Shown here one piece after another: positions 9,430 through 17,494 of a stretch of DNA of 64,000 nucleotides (the stretch's first letter is position 1; each line of letters begins with the position of its first letter). A program made the translations under genes and the position numbers. The stretch spans positions 3,360,270 through 3,424,269 of the forward strand of contig NC_015666.1 of NCBI RefSeq assembly GCF_000217715.1, read 5' to 3'. The notes below the pieces were generated by a model. It saw only the letters and a list, made by a program, of their open reading frames with translations, did no database searches and was not told the origin of the DNA. This DNA comes from Halopiger xanaduensis SH-6. Its GTDB lineage: Archaea > Halobacteriota > Halobacteria > Halobacteriales > Natrialbaceae.

Positions 9430-9457
9430 TTGTACATCGACGTACTCATATGTACAA
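9430..9457 (-). promoter_or_regulatory. TRP-box-like operator overlapping the trpC promoter
   Basis: Two perfect TGTACA palindromes lie at 9431-9436 and 9451-9456, inside an inverted repeat TTGTACAT/ATGTACAA (9430-9437, 9450-9457). A third, weaker copy CGTACT (9441-9446) lies midway, so GTAC recurs every 10 bp (9432, 9442, 9452), once per helical turn. On the trpC strand the distal copy is embedded in TTTTGTACATAT, which sits where the TATA box should be (about -25 to -30 from the ATG at 9427). TGTACA is the known TRP-box consensus of TrpY in Methanothermobacter. Use of the same site in a haloarchaeon is inference. Confidence 0.65.
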
Positions 9458-9553
9458 AAGGCTTGCGCCATCATCCCGGCGCGGTGCGGTCCGCCGGGGC
9501 CGGAACCGGGCGCGACCGGCGCTTATTCAAGCCGGTAGATCCTACGTCCGCGT

Positions 9554-10024
9554 ATGGAGGACGTCACGGAGGCCGGAATCTACGCGCGGGAATCGTCGTA
9601 TCTCGACCGGTACGTGCAACTCGGCGCCGCCAGCGGACGCGTCCTGAGCGTCGACTTCCCCGGCACGCCCGAGGCCGACGCCGAGGACGAGCACCCCGTC
9701 CTCGACCGCATCTTCGAGTACCTCGAGGGCCTCGAGGAGGTCGACTTCGACGACGTGCAGGTCGCGCTGACGGTGCCGACGGACCAGCGGGCCGTCCTCG
9801 AGCAGGTCCGGGAGATTCCCTACGGCGAGCAGGTCGACGTGAAGGCGCTCGCGCGGATGACGCCGGAACTCGACCCGGACGACGAGGACGATCTGACGCT
9901 CGTCCGGACGGCGCTGGACGCCAACCCGGCGCCGCTTTTGATTCCGGACCACCGCGTCCGCGACGGCCCCAGCGCCGCGCCGCCGGCGGTCGAGCAAAAG
10001 CTCCGGTCGCTCGAGGGCCTGTAA
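9554..10024 (+). CDS. MGMT-domain (alkyltransferase-like) protein lacking the acceptor cysteine
   Basis: 156 residues. Residues 76-156 align with the DNA-binding/catalytic domain of O6-methylguanine-DNA methyltransferase: QVREIPYGEQVDVKALARM matches the helix-turn-helix region, and LDANPAPLLIPDHRV matches the active-site block NPxPxxIPCHRV. The acceptor Cys is Asp132 here (PDHRV), so methyl transfer by the classic mechanism is not possible. In alkyltransferase-like (Atl) proteins the Cys is also replaced and the protein flags lesions for excision repair; Asp is not the usual replacement. The N-terminal 70 residues are acidic and haloarchaeal. TTATTC at about 9522-9531 sits 27 nt before the ATG. 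It is divergent from trpC. Confidence 0.75.
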   Translation: MEDVTEAGIYARESSYLDRYVQLGAASGRVLSVDFPGTPEADAEDEHPVLDRIFEYLEGLEEVDFDDVQVALTVPTDQRAVLEQVREIPYGEQVDVKALARMTPELDPDDEDDLTLVRTALDANPAPLLIPDHRVRDGPSAAPPAVEQKLRSLEGL

Positions 10025-10192
10025 CGGACTGCGTTTTCCTTGTCTTCTACCGCGTTCGTTTTCGTGACGTTCGGGTTTGGGTTCGGGTAACGACTGCTAC
10101 GCTCCCCTTCCATAAACTGCCGGCGACTGACACGTCCACGTTTACGGTGCGATCTCGGGCCCTAGTAGCTACGCCGAACGAGGCCGCAAAGC

Positions 10193-13100
10193 ATGCGCAT
10201 CAGGGACCGACTGTCTATACGGGACGATACCGGTGAGACGCGGCGCCGGCGAACCGACTTCGTAACCGACCGCCTCGAGGCCGGGGCGGAAACCGTCGGC
10301 GATCTCTCGAGGCGCGCTCGAACCGTTGCGAACGAGGGACCAGCGGAGGCGCTCGAGCGCGGCGTGGACGACCTCCGCGATCGCTCTCGCAAGCGACTCG
10401 AGAGCGCGCGCGACAGACTCGTCGACCGCGCCGTGACCGAACTCTGCGAGCGAGCGGTCGGCCGAACGCCCGACGAACTCCGCGAGGAGGCGGCCCGCGG
10501 CCCCGACGGGACCGATCCGTTGGATCGCGCCCTCGAGCGGTTCGTCCGCCGCTACGATCTCGACGAGGCCCGGTTGGACGAGCGGACGCTGGCGGTGATC
10601 CGCGAGCGGCTGGCGGCGGACGTCGGACCGGACGGCGAGATGGACGTAGACGAGTTGCTCGAGCGCCTCGCCGACGTGGACGCCGCGGACGCGGCGACGG
10701 CCGACGACGGCACGGCCGCGGACCCGCTCGAGATCGAGGACGCTCTTGCGGATCTGCGCGAAACGGTCCGGACAGAACTCGACCTCGAGCCGAACCAGTC
10801 GCCCTCGGAGGCCCTTTCGGAGATCGGACAGCGCGACGCCGTGGTCGTCGGCCACGCTCTCGAGCGCCTGCTCACCGAGGAGATTCCGCGACTCGTCGAC
10901 GAGCGGACGCCTGACGATTCGAAGCGCGAGAGCGACGGAAGCGTCCCCTCCGCTGCTGCACCGATGGAGACTGAGCCCGCCGTGCTCGAGGGGGAGAGGA
11001 CCGATCCCACCGCTCGAGCTGGTGCTGGATCCGGACCCCCCGTACGGTCCGTTGCGACCGCGGCGGCCACGATGCTCGCGCTGCTCGCGGACGACGGCGG
11101 GGGCGGTCCGTCCGCCGGTCAATTGCTCTCCCTGTTGGGGCCGATGGCCGCGGGTTCGGGTACCGGTGCTGGTGACGGTGCGGACGCCCCACTCGAGCGC
11201 GTTCTCATCGAACTGGTCTCGAGCCTCCTGCTCGAGGACGGCGGCCTCGATCTCACGGAGGTCCCCGGCCTGCGCTCGCGCTCGAAGGGATCGCTGGCGC
11301 TCGTCGCACTGTTCGTCGCCAACCTCGTCGCGATGTCGATCGGCGCGTGGGTCTCGCGCGAGCGGGCGCCGCCGATCCCCGACGAGATCCGCGGCCCGGA
11401 CGGCGAACCCGTCGTAACCGCCGAGCAGGTCAAGCAGGGCAAGAAGGTGTTTCAGGCGAACGGGCTCATGAACCACGGTTCGATCCTCGGCAACGGCTCG
11501 TACTTCGGAGTCGATCTGACCGCCGACGCGCTCGAGTTGAAGACCGAGTTCATGCGCGAGTACTACGCGCGCCAGCGCGGGGCCGACGCCTTCGACGAGC
11601 TGTCGGCCGACGATCGGGCCGCCGTCGCGGATCGGGTCGAACGCGAACTCGACAACGACGCGCCGGAGGGATCGATCGCGCGGTACTCGGCCGCCGAAGC
11701 GTACGCGCACCGGCGGATTCGAAACGAGTACGTCGACCGCTATCACGCCGGGTCGCCCGAGCGCGGCGTGCCGGCGGGGTTCGTCGAATCGGCCTCGCAG
11801 GCCGCGCGGATCACCGACTTCGCCTGCTGGACTGCGTGGATGGCCCACACCGATCGGCCCGGCTCGGACCACTCCTACACGAACGACTGGCCGCCCGTCC
11901 CGGGCAGCGGCAACCGGCCGACCGGGCAGGTGCTGGTCTGGAGCACGATCAGCGTCGTCCTGCTCGTCGCCGGCGGCGGTGCTGGCGTCTGGGCCTACCA
12001 TAGCTTCGACTTCGCCGAGCCGACGACCGAACTCGTCGACGTGCCCTCGCCCGACGCGGTGTCGGTCACGCCCGCCCAGTACGCCGCGGCGCGGTACGTC
12101 CCCGTCGCCGGCGCGCTGTTTCTCGCGCAGGTGCTCGTCGGGGCCTACCTCGCGCACTACTACGTCGAGCGGACCGGCTTCTACGGCATCGGCGAGGCGC
12201 TCGGGATCGACCTCGTCTCCCTGCTGCCGTTCTCCGTGGGTCGAACCTGGCACATCAACCTCGGCATCCTCTGGATCACGACGCTGTGGCTCGCCGGCGG
12301 TCTCTTCCTGCCGGGGCTGTTCGCCGACGAGGATCCGCCCCGGCAGGCCGAAGGCGCGACCGTCCTGCTGGGCGCGCTCGTCGCCGTCACGGTCGGCGCC
12401 TTCGCGTGCGTCTGGCTCGGCATGCAGGGGAAGTTCGGAACCCCCGAAGACGGTCACCTGTGGTGGCTGCTCGGCTCCGAAGGCCTCGAGTACCTCGAAA
12501 CTGGCCGCATCTGGAAGGTTTCCCTGCTCGCCGCGCTCGGCGGCTGGACCGGCCTCGTCCTTCGGAGCGTCCGCCGACTCGACGAACCGCCGACAGGACT
12601 GGGCCACTTCATGACCTACGCGGGCGGCTCGATCGCCCTGCTGTTCGGCGCGAGCATGCTCTACACGCCCGAGACGAACATCGCCGTGACGGAATTCTGG
12701 CGCTGGTGGGTCGTCCACATGTGGGTCGAGGGCGTCTTCGAGTTCTTCGTCACCGCGATCGTCGCCGTCGCCTTGGTCTCGATGGACCTCCTGGAGCAGG
12801 CCGACGCCGAGCGGGCGATCCTCTTCGAGGTGTTCGCGATCATGGCCGCCGGCATCGTCGGCGTCTCCCACCACTACTGGTGGGTCGGGCTCCCCGACGT
12901 CTGGGTGCCGATCGGGACGACGTTCTCGACGCTCGAGTTCGTCCCCCTAGTCTTCGTCCTCTACCGCAGTTTCGGCGAGTACCGGACGCTGAAGGCGCAG
13001 GGCGAGGCGTTTCCCTACACGCTGCCGCTGCTGTTCATCGTCGGCTCGAGCGTCTGGAACTTCGTCGGCGGCGGGGTGCTCGGCTTCTTCATTAACCTGC

Positions 13101-13537
13101 CGGTGATCAACTACTACGAGCACGGCACCTACCTGACGGTCGCGCACGGCCACACGGCGACGTTCGGCGCGTTCGGCCTGCTGGCGCTCGGCCTCGGCAC
13201 GTACATCCTGCGGGTGGTCACGCCCGAGGCCGCGTGGCAACCGACGTGGTTCCGCGCCGCGTTCTGGCTGACCAATATCGGCCTCGCCGTCATGTCGATC
13301 GCCTCCCTGCTGCCGATCGGCTTCCTCCAACTACAGACGGCCTTCCAGGACGGGTACGCCGCCGCGCGGAGCCTCGAGTTCTACGAGGACGACCGCGTCC
13401 AGACGCTGCTGTGGGCCCGAACGCTGGGCGATACGCCGATGATCCTGGGTGCGTTGGCGTTCACCGCTGGGGCGGTTCGGCACCTCCTGGCCGCGCGTCG
13501 AGAGGTCGACTCGAGTGCGGCCGGGGCGACCGCGTGA
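10193..13537 (+). CDS. Quinol-dependent nitric oxide reductase with ~360-residue N-terminal extension
   Basis: 1114 residues. Residues about 364-1114 form a normal-length qNOR: first membrane helix at 367-387, periplasmic domain with GPDGEPVVT and LMNHGSILGNGSYFG, then some 13 further helices. Heme/FeB ligands are in place: His687 (WHINLG), His842 and Glu846 (HMWVEG), His893-His894 (SHHYWW), His985 and His987 (AHGHTAT). It reduces NO to N2O with quinol electrons in the membrane. Residues 1-363 are an added hydrophilic, Asp/Glu/Arg-rich, mostly helical region of no recognised family, with a Gly/Ala-rich stretch at about 280-330. No stop or frame change separates the two parts, and composition is typical halophilic protein throughout. 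An internal start cannot be excluded. Confidence 0.9.
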   Translation: MRIRDRLSIRDDTGETRRRRTDFVTDRLEAGAETVGDLSRRARTVANEGPAEALERGVDDLRDRSRKRLESARDRLVDRAVTELCERAVGRTPDELREEAARGPDGTDPLDRALERFVRRYDLDEARLDERTLAVIRERLAADVGPDGEMDVDELLERLADVDAADAATADDGTAADPLEIEDALADLRETVRTELDLEPNQSPSEALSEIGQRDAVVVGHALERLLTEEIPRLVDERTPDDSKRESDGSVPSAAAPMETEPAVLEGERTDPTARAGAGSGPPVRSVATAAATMLALLADDGGGGPSAGQLLSLLGPMAAGSGTGAGDGADAPLERVLIELVSSLLLEDGGLDLTEVPGLRSRSKGSLALVALFVANLVAMSIGAWVSRERAPPIPDEIRGPDGEPVVTAEQVKQGKKVFQANGLMNHGSILGNGSYFGVDLTADALELKTEFMREYYARQRGADAFDELSADDRAAVADRVERELDNDAPEGSIARYSAAEAYAHRRIRNEYVDRYHAGSPERGVPAGFVESASQAARITDFACWTAWMAHTDRPGSDHSYTNDWPPVPGSGNRPTGQVLVWSTISVVLLVAGGGAGVWAYHSFDFAEPTTELVDVPSPDAVSVTPAQYAAARYVPVAGALFLAQVLVGAYLAHYYVERTGFYGIGEALGIDLVSLLPFSVGRTWHINLGILWITTLWLAGGLFLPGLFADEDPPRQAEGATVLLGALVAVTVGAFACVWLGMQGKFGTPEDGHLWWLLGSEGLEYLETGRIWKVSLLAALGGWTGLVLRSVRRLDEPPTGLGHFMTYAGGSIALLFGASMLYTPETNIAVTEFWRWWVVHMWVEGVFEFFVTAIVAVALVSMDLLEQADAERAILFEVFAIMAAGIVGVSHHYWWVGLPDVWVPIGTTFSTLEFVPLVFVLYRSFGEYRTLKAQGEAFPYTLPLLFIVGSSVWNFVGGGVLGFFINLPVINYYEHGTYLTVAHGHTATFGAFGLLALGLGTYILRVVTPEAAWQPTWFRAAFWLTNIGLAVMSIASLLPIGFLQLQTAFQDGYAAARSLEFYEDDRVQTLLWARTLGDTPMILGALAFTAGAVRHLLAARREVDSSAAGATA

Positions 13538-13641
13538 CGGCCGCGAGTTGGGTTCCTAGATCCCCGATCGGCAGTGATTCTGCGATCGCGGGTCGGTGAT
13601 GCTTCGGAAAGATTATGTTTTTGTCCTATCACGTCGATCGT

Positions 13642-14295
13642 ATGCCCTCCGCTGCAAGTGCGAACGGTCCGGCAGCCGTCGATGCCGTCGTCCGGCGGTA
13701 CGGACGGATGCAAGGAGTACTGAAGGTGAGCGTCGCGGCCGTCTCGGTCGTCGCCGTCCTGGCCGCGTTCGCCGCGCTCCCGTACCTCGTCGCCCTGTGC
13801 CTGTCGCTCGGCGCGCTCGTCCTCCTCAGCGTGCCGCTTTTCACCACGGCTGGGACGATCCGCCTGCGGACGGAGGCCGACCTCGAGACGGTCCGGCGCG
13901 ACTTCGCGGGCGAGCGGCCGCCGATTCTTCCCTTCCACTGGGGACTCGCCGATGCCGTTCGCTCGACCGATGGCGGCACCGACTACGAAATCCCGTATCT
14001 GTTCGGTCTCCGGTCCGTTACGATAACGGTCGAAACCCGGACCGTCTCGGACGATCCGGACGCCGACCTCGAGATCGAGGTCAGGGAAGCCGACCGTCCG
14101 TGGGGAACGTATTCGGTCGCGCTCGAGGAACGGGACGACGCGACGCACGCGACGGTCGAAGTCGAGTCGGATCGTCGGTTCCCGCTCAACCGGCTGCCAC
14201 AGACGATCGCTACCGCTCGCTACCAGCAGATGGCGTACGAAGCGCAGGGGTACGTCGTCGTCGAATACGACCGCTCGATCGGGCCCTTCTCGTAG
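13642..14295 (+). CDS. Haloarchaeal membrane protein, two N-terminal helices, unknown function
   Basis: 217 residues, no family recognised. Two adjacent hydrophobic helices at about residues 26-70 (VSVAAVSVVAVLAAFAALPY; LVALCLSLGALVLLSVPLF) are followed by a 145-residue soluble domain with alternating beta-type strands (VTITVETRTV, ADLEIEVREA, ATVEVESDRRF) and a Tyr/Gln-rich ending YVVVEYDRSIGPFS. The ATG at 13642 is preferred over one at 13615, because a TATA-like GATTATG (13611-13617) would lie about 27 nt upstream of 13642, as in leaderless genes. It follows the nitric oxide reductase by about 100 bp but shows no link to it. Confidence 0.7.
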   Translation: MPSAASANGPAAVDAVVRRYGRMQGVLKVSVAAVSVVAVLAAFAALPYLVALCLSLGALVLLSVPLFTTAGTIRLRTEADLETVRRDFAGERPPILPFHWGLADAVRSTDGGTDYEIPYLFGLRSVTITVETRTVSDDPDADLEIEVREADRPWGTYSVALEERDDATHATVEVESDRRFPLNRLPQTIATARYQQMAYEAQGYVVVEYDRSIGPFS

Positions 14296-14360
14296 CGATT
14301 GGACAGCGGACCCAAACCGAGTCCGAGCAATAACGTGTCCACGCAATCACTCGAGCCGGC

Positions 14361-15200
14361 TCACATCCGCAGCGCTGCGTCGGGCTCGAGCGCGTCGATC
14401 ACGCGGCAGGCGTTCTTCGAGAACACGCGCCGCAGCATGTCCTCGGAGACGTCCAGCGTCAGGATCTCCATGACTGCCACGTTCGGGTGGCAGGCCGGCG
14501 CACCGCTGCCGAAGAACACGCGGTCCGGGTGTTCGAGGACGGCCCGCTCGAGCAAATCGCGGTAGCGGACGAAGCTCGTCTCGAGGTAGCAGTCGTCGTA
14601 CTCGTCCAGCAGGTCGATCATCTCGTGCATCAGCGACCGGTCGAGCGGGTGGCCGCCGAAGTGGGCGACGACGACCGGGAACGACCGCCCGAGCAGCATC
14701 TCGGCGAGTTCCGCGGGCGGGGCGTCGACGCCGGCCCGGACCAGCAGGGGGAGGCCGACGTCCTCGAGAACGTCGAGCACGTCCTCGTCGGGGTAGTCGT
14801 CGACCGTCGGATCGAAGACGAAGCCGTGGAACCGGTCGTCGTAGGCGTACTTCTCGACGTCGCCGGGCGTCGTGTGGTACTCCTTGCGCCGGCTGACCGC
14901 GTTCCGAAGCCGACCGGTCGGACTCCCCTCCGGTCGTCGCGTCCCGTTGATTCGGGCGAACGCGACGAACGGCCGGTCGACGCTGCGGCGCGCGACGCCG
15001 TTGTTCGGCGCCAGATAGCTCGTCTCCGCCGCCGCGGGTGGAAAGACGATCGATCTGGTGATTCCCGCCTGGTGCATCTCCCGTTCGAGTCGATCGGGCG
15101 TGATCGCGTAGCCGCGCGGGGTCCCATCCCTATCCCCGTCGTCCGGCTCGAGCCGGGCGTAGACGTCGACGACCCGAAACCCGTGTTCCAACTCCAGCAT
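14361..15200 (-). CDS. Amidohydrolase-2-like TIM-barrel protein, metal site incomplete
   Basis: 279 residues resembling the amidohydrolase-2/ACMSD-like fold: RFHGFVFDPTVDDY, DVGLPLLVRAG, FPVVVAHFGGHPLDRSL, DDCYLETSFVR, RVFFGSGAPACHPNVAVMEIL and a C-terminal helix with the typical FSKNACRVIDAL. The usual first-strand His-x-His is absent; the position reads VVDVYARLEP. The strand-6 style His in VVAHFGGHP remains. A classic binuclear or mononuclear hydrolase site is therefore incomplete, and the substrate and even enzymatic activity are uncertain. The start at 15200 is preferred because the 28 residues upstream are not conserved-looking and would run into the divergent thermosome promoter region. 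Confidence 0.7.
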   Translation of the reverse strand: MLELEHGFRVVDVYARLEPDDGDRDGTPRGYAITPDRLEREMHQAGITRSIVFPPAAAETSYLAPNNGVARRSVDRPFVAFARINGTRRPEGSPTGRLRNAVSRRKEYHTTPGDVEKYAYDDRFHGFVFDPTVDDYPDEDVLDVLEDVGLPLLVRAGVDAPPAELAEMLLGRSFPVVVAHFGGHPLDRSLMHEMIDLLDEYDDCYLETSFVRYRDLLERAVLEHPDRVFFGSGAPACHPNVAVMEILTLDVSEDMLRRVFSKNACRVIDALEPDAALRM

Positions 15201-15310
15201 TCCCACCGGGCTCTTCGGAAGCGACCCATATTTTGCTACCGGCTTCGCCGCCGTGCAGTGGTGTGGCGACGGTTCCCACCGCAATCGCCAGACGGAGCGG
15301 TGACGGTAGG

Positions 15311-15325
15311 GAAACTTTTATATAG
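15311..15325 (+). promoter_or_regulatory. Thermosome promoter (BRE + TATA)
   Basis: GAAAC followed by TTTTATATAG gives a near-ideal archaeal BRE/TATA pair ending 35 nt before the thermosome ATG at 15360, which predicts a short leader of roughly 10-15 nt. It is the strongest TATA match in the window, in line with a highly expressed chaperonin. Confidence 0.8.
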
Positions 15326-15359
15326 AAGTGCTGGTGACATAGGTAGTGAGGATTCAACT

Positions 15360-16937
15360 ATGGCACAACAGCGACGCATGGGCGGACAGCCTATGTTTAT
15401 CATGAGCGAGGATAGCCAGCGAACGCAGGGCCGCGACGCCCAGTCGTCCAACATTATGGCCGGCAAGGCGGTCGCCGAGTCGGTCCGGACGACCCTGGGC
15501 CCGCGCGGGATGGACAAGATGCTCGTCGACTCCGGCGGGGACGTCGTCATCACCAACGACGGCGCGACCATCCTCGAGGAGATGGACATCGAGCACCCCG
15601 CGGCCCAGATGATCGTCGAGGTCGCCGAGTCCCAGGAGGAGGAAGTCGGCGACGGTACGACGACCGCAGCCGTGATCGCTGGCAACCTGCTCGGCGAAGC
15701 CGAGGACTTGATCGAGCAGGACGTCCATGCGACCACCATCGTCGAGGGCTACCACGAGGCCGCCGAAATCGCCCTCGAGGCCATCGACGAACAGGTACAG
15801 GAGGCCGACGTCGACGACGAGATTCTCAAGCAGGTCGCCGAGTCCAGCATGACCGGTAAGGGGACCGGCGGCCTGACCGCCCGCTCGCTGGCCGAGACGG
15901 TCGTCGAGGCCGTCCGCCACGTCGACACCGACGCGGGCGTCCAGCGCGATAACATCAACGTCCACACCCAGCTCGGCGCGTCCTCGAACGCGACCGAACT
16001 GATCCCCGGCATCGTCGTCGACGAGGAGCCCGCCCACGACGCCATGCCGACCGAGGTCGAGGACGCCTCGATCGCCGTGCTCGACGTCGAACTCGACGTC
16101 CGCACCGGCGAGGTCGACGCCGAGTACGCCATCGACTCGATCGACCAGCTCAACGCCGCCATCGACGCCGAGGAGAGCGAACTCCAGGGCTACGCCGAGA
16201 CCGTCGTCGACAGCGGCGCCGACGTCGTCTTCACGACCGACGACGTCGCCGACCGCGTGGCCAACGCGCTCGCCAAGGAGGGCGTCCTCGTCTTCGACGA
16301 CCTCGGCGACAGCGACGCCAAGCAGATCGTCTCCGCGACCGGCGCCACCCGCGTCGGCGCCCTCGAGGACCTCGAAGAAGCCGACTTCGGCGAGGCCGAG
16401 CGCATCCGCACCGACTCCTTCGGCGACGACGAACTCGCGTTCGTCGAGGGCGGCGCGGCCGCCGAGTCGGTCACCGTCTTCGTCCGCGGCGGCACCGAGC
16501 ACGTCGTCGACGAGCTCGAGCGCGCGATCGGCGACGCGCTCGACGTCGTCGCGACCGCGCTCGACTCGGGCGAGGTCGTCCCCGGCGCCGGCGCGACCGA
16601 GATCGCCATCGCGGATAAGATCCGCGAGGAGGCCGCCGCCGTTGAGGGCCGCAAGCAGCTCGCCGTCAACGCCTTCGCGGACGCGCTGGACGTCGTCCCG
16701 CGCACGCTGGCCGCCAACACCGGTCAGGACCCGATCGACGCGCTCGTGGACCTCCGCGCCGCCCACGAGTCCGAGGGTCGCGCCGGCCTGATCACCAGCG
16801 GCGAGGACGTCTCGATCGACGATCCGTTCGAACACGGCGTCGTCGACCCCGCCGACGTCAAGCGCGAGGCCGTCGAGAGCGCCACCGAGGCCGCGACGAT
16901 GATCGCTCGCATCGACGACGTCATCGCCGCCGAGTAA
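15360..16937 (+). CDS. Thermosome (group II chaperonin) subunit without GGM tail
   Basis: 525 residues. ATP-driven protein folding in a two-ring cytoplasmic complex. Seen: [28 protein letters not shown], the catalytic GDGTT (97-101), a mid-protein apical domain with [14 protein letters not shown], and [16 protein letters not shown] in the third part. The C-terminus stops at [10 protein letters not shown]; the Gly-Gly-Met-rich tail carried by the main haloarchaeal CCT1/CCT2 subunits is missing, and total length is shorter, resembling the CCT3-type paralogue. Upstream in-frame sequence is not coding in character, so the ATG at 15360 after the TATA box is used. A T-rich terminator-like stretch follows the stop. 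Confidence 0.93.
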   Translation: MAQQRRMGGQPMFIMSEDSQRTQGRDAQSSNIMAGKAVAESVRTTLGPRGMDKMLVDSGGDVVITNDGATILEEMDIEHPAAQMIVEVAESQEEEVGDGTTTAAVIAGNLLGEAEDLIEQDVHATTIVEGYHEAAEIALEAIDEQVQEADVDDEILKQVAESSMTGKGTGGLTARSLAETVVEAVRHVDTDAGVQRDNINVHTQLGASSNATELIPGIVVDEEPAHDAMPTEVEDASIAVLDVELDVRTGEVDAEYAIDSIDQLNAAIDAEESELQGYAETVVDSGADVVFTTDDVADRVANALAKEGVLVFDDLGDSDAKQIVSATGATRVGALEDLEEADFGEAERIRTDSFGDDELAFVEGGAAAESVTVFVRGGTEHVVDELERAIGDALDVVATALDSGEVVPGAGATEIAIADKIREEAAAVEGRKQLAVNAFADALDVVPRTLAANTGQDPIDALVDLRAAHESEGRAGLITSGEDVSIDDPFEHGVVDPADVKREAVESATEAATMIARIDDVIAAE

Positions 16938-16951
16938 CGTCGCTGTTACCC

Positions 16952-16970
16952 GTTTTTCGCTCGTTTTCTT
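16952..16970 (+). terminator. T-rich terminator after the thermosome gene
   Basis: CGTTTTTCGCTCGTTTTCTT begins 15 nt after the TAA. Archaeal intrinsic termination relies on T-runs, and two runs (TTTTT, TTTT) are present; there is no strong hairpin. Confidence 0.6.
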
Positions 16971-17051
16971 CGCGGCCGCACCACTCGTCGACAGCTCCGA
17001 ACCTATCAAACGGCCATCAGTGTTAAGTATTGACATGCGATAGCTCCGACT

Positions 17052-17441
17052 ATGTCCGGAACAACTCCGCCGGATCGACCGACGCCGGTCGGCGACACCG
17101 CCGAACGGACGGTCTACTACGACCCCGACCGCGGCACGTACCACACGCGGTGCGACGCCGACGCCTACGAACCGGTGAGCACGGCGCTGTTGCTGACGGT
17201 GTCGTCGGTACTCGGCGTCGAACCGGACGACCTCGAACCCCTCTCGGAGTGCGTCGATCCGGATTCGCTGAACTCGCTGTTCGCCAATTGGCGCGCGGAC
17301 GAACCGCGAGTCGGGGACGGCACGGTGTCGTTTACCTTCTCGCAGTGCGGCGTGACGATCCACGCCGACGGCGAGATCGTGATCGACCCCGATCCCGACG
17401 CCGCACCGGGGCCGGTGTCCGACCGGGAGTCGGAACCGTAG
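17052..17441 (+). CDS. HalOD1 output-domain protein
   Basis: 129 residues. Residues 30-112 have the pattern of the haloarchaeal HalOD1 output domain: TRCDADAYEPVSTALLLTVSSVLGVEPDDLEPLSECVDPDSLNSLF (block positions about 32-78), then VSFTFSQCGVTIHADGEIVI. HalOD1 occurs alone or attached to receiver and PAS domains and is thought to transmit sensory signals; its partner is unknown. The domain here stands alone with short acidic ends. Convergent with the SAM hydrolase gene, 53 bp apart. Confidence 0.82.
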   Translation: MSGTTPPDRPTPVGDTAERTVYYDPDRGTYHTRCDADAYEPVSTALLLTVSSVLGVEPDDLEPLSECVDPDSLNSLFANWRADEPRVGDGTVSFTFSQCGVTIHADGEIVIDPDPDAAPGPVSDRESEP

Positions 17442-17494
17442 CAGACCGGCTATTCCCGCTGATCGCGGTCGGCGTCACTGTCGGACGGCGGCGC

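Noticed and set aside
10169-12874. 901-codon open frame on the minus strand, antisense to the nitric oxide reductase gene
   Set aside because: Product is Arg/Asp-biased without domain or hydrophobic order, while the plus strand encodes a complete qNOR with all ligands. Long antisense frames are expected from the GC-rich third codon positions.
14487-15359. In-frame extension of the thermosome by about 290 codons upstream
   Set aside because: It runs antisense through the amidohydrolase gene and past the TATA box; composition is not that of a chaperonin.
15354-17363. 669-codon frame antisense to the thermosome gene
   Set aside because: Val/Asp/Gly-rich mirror of the chaperonin codons, no domain.
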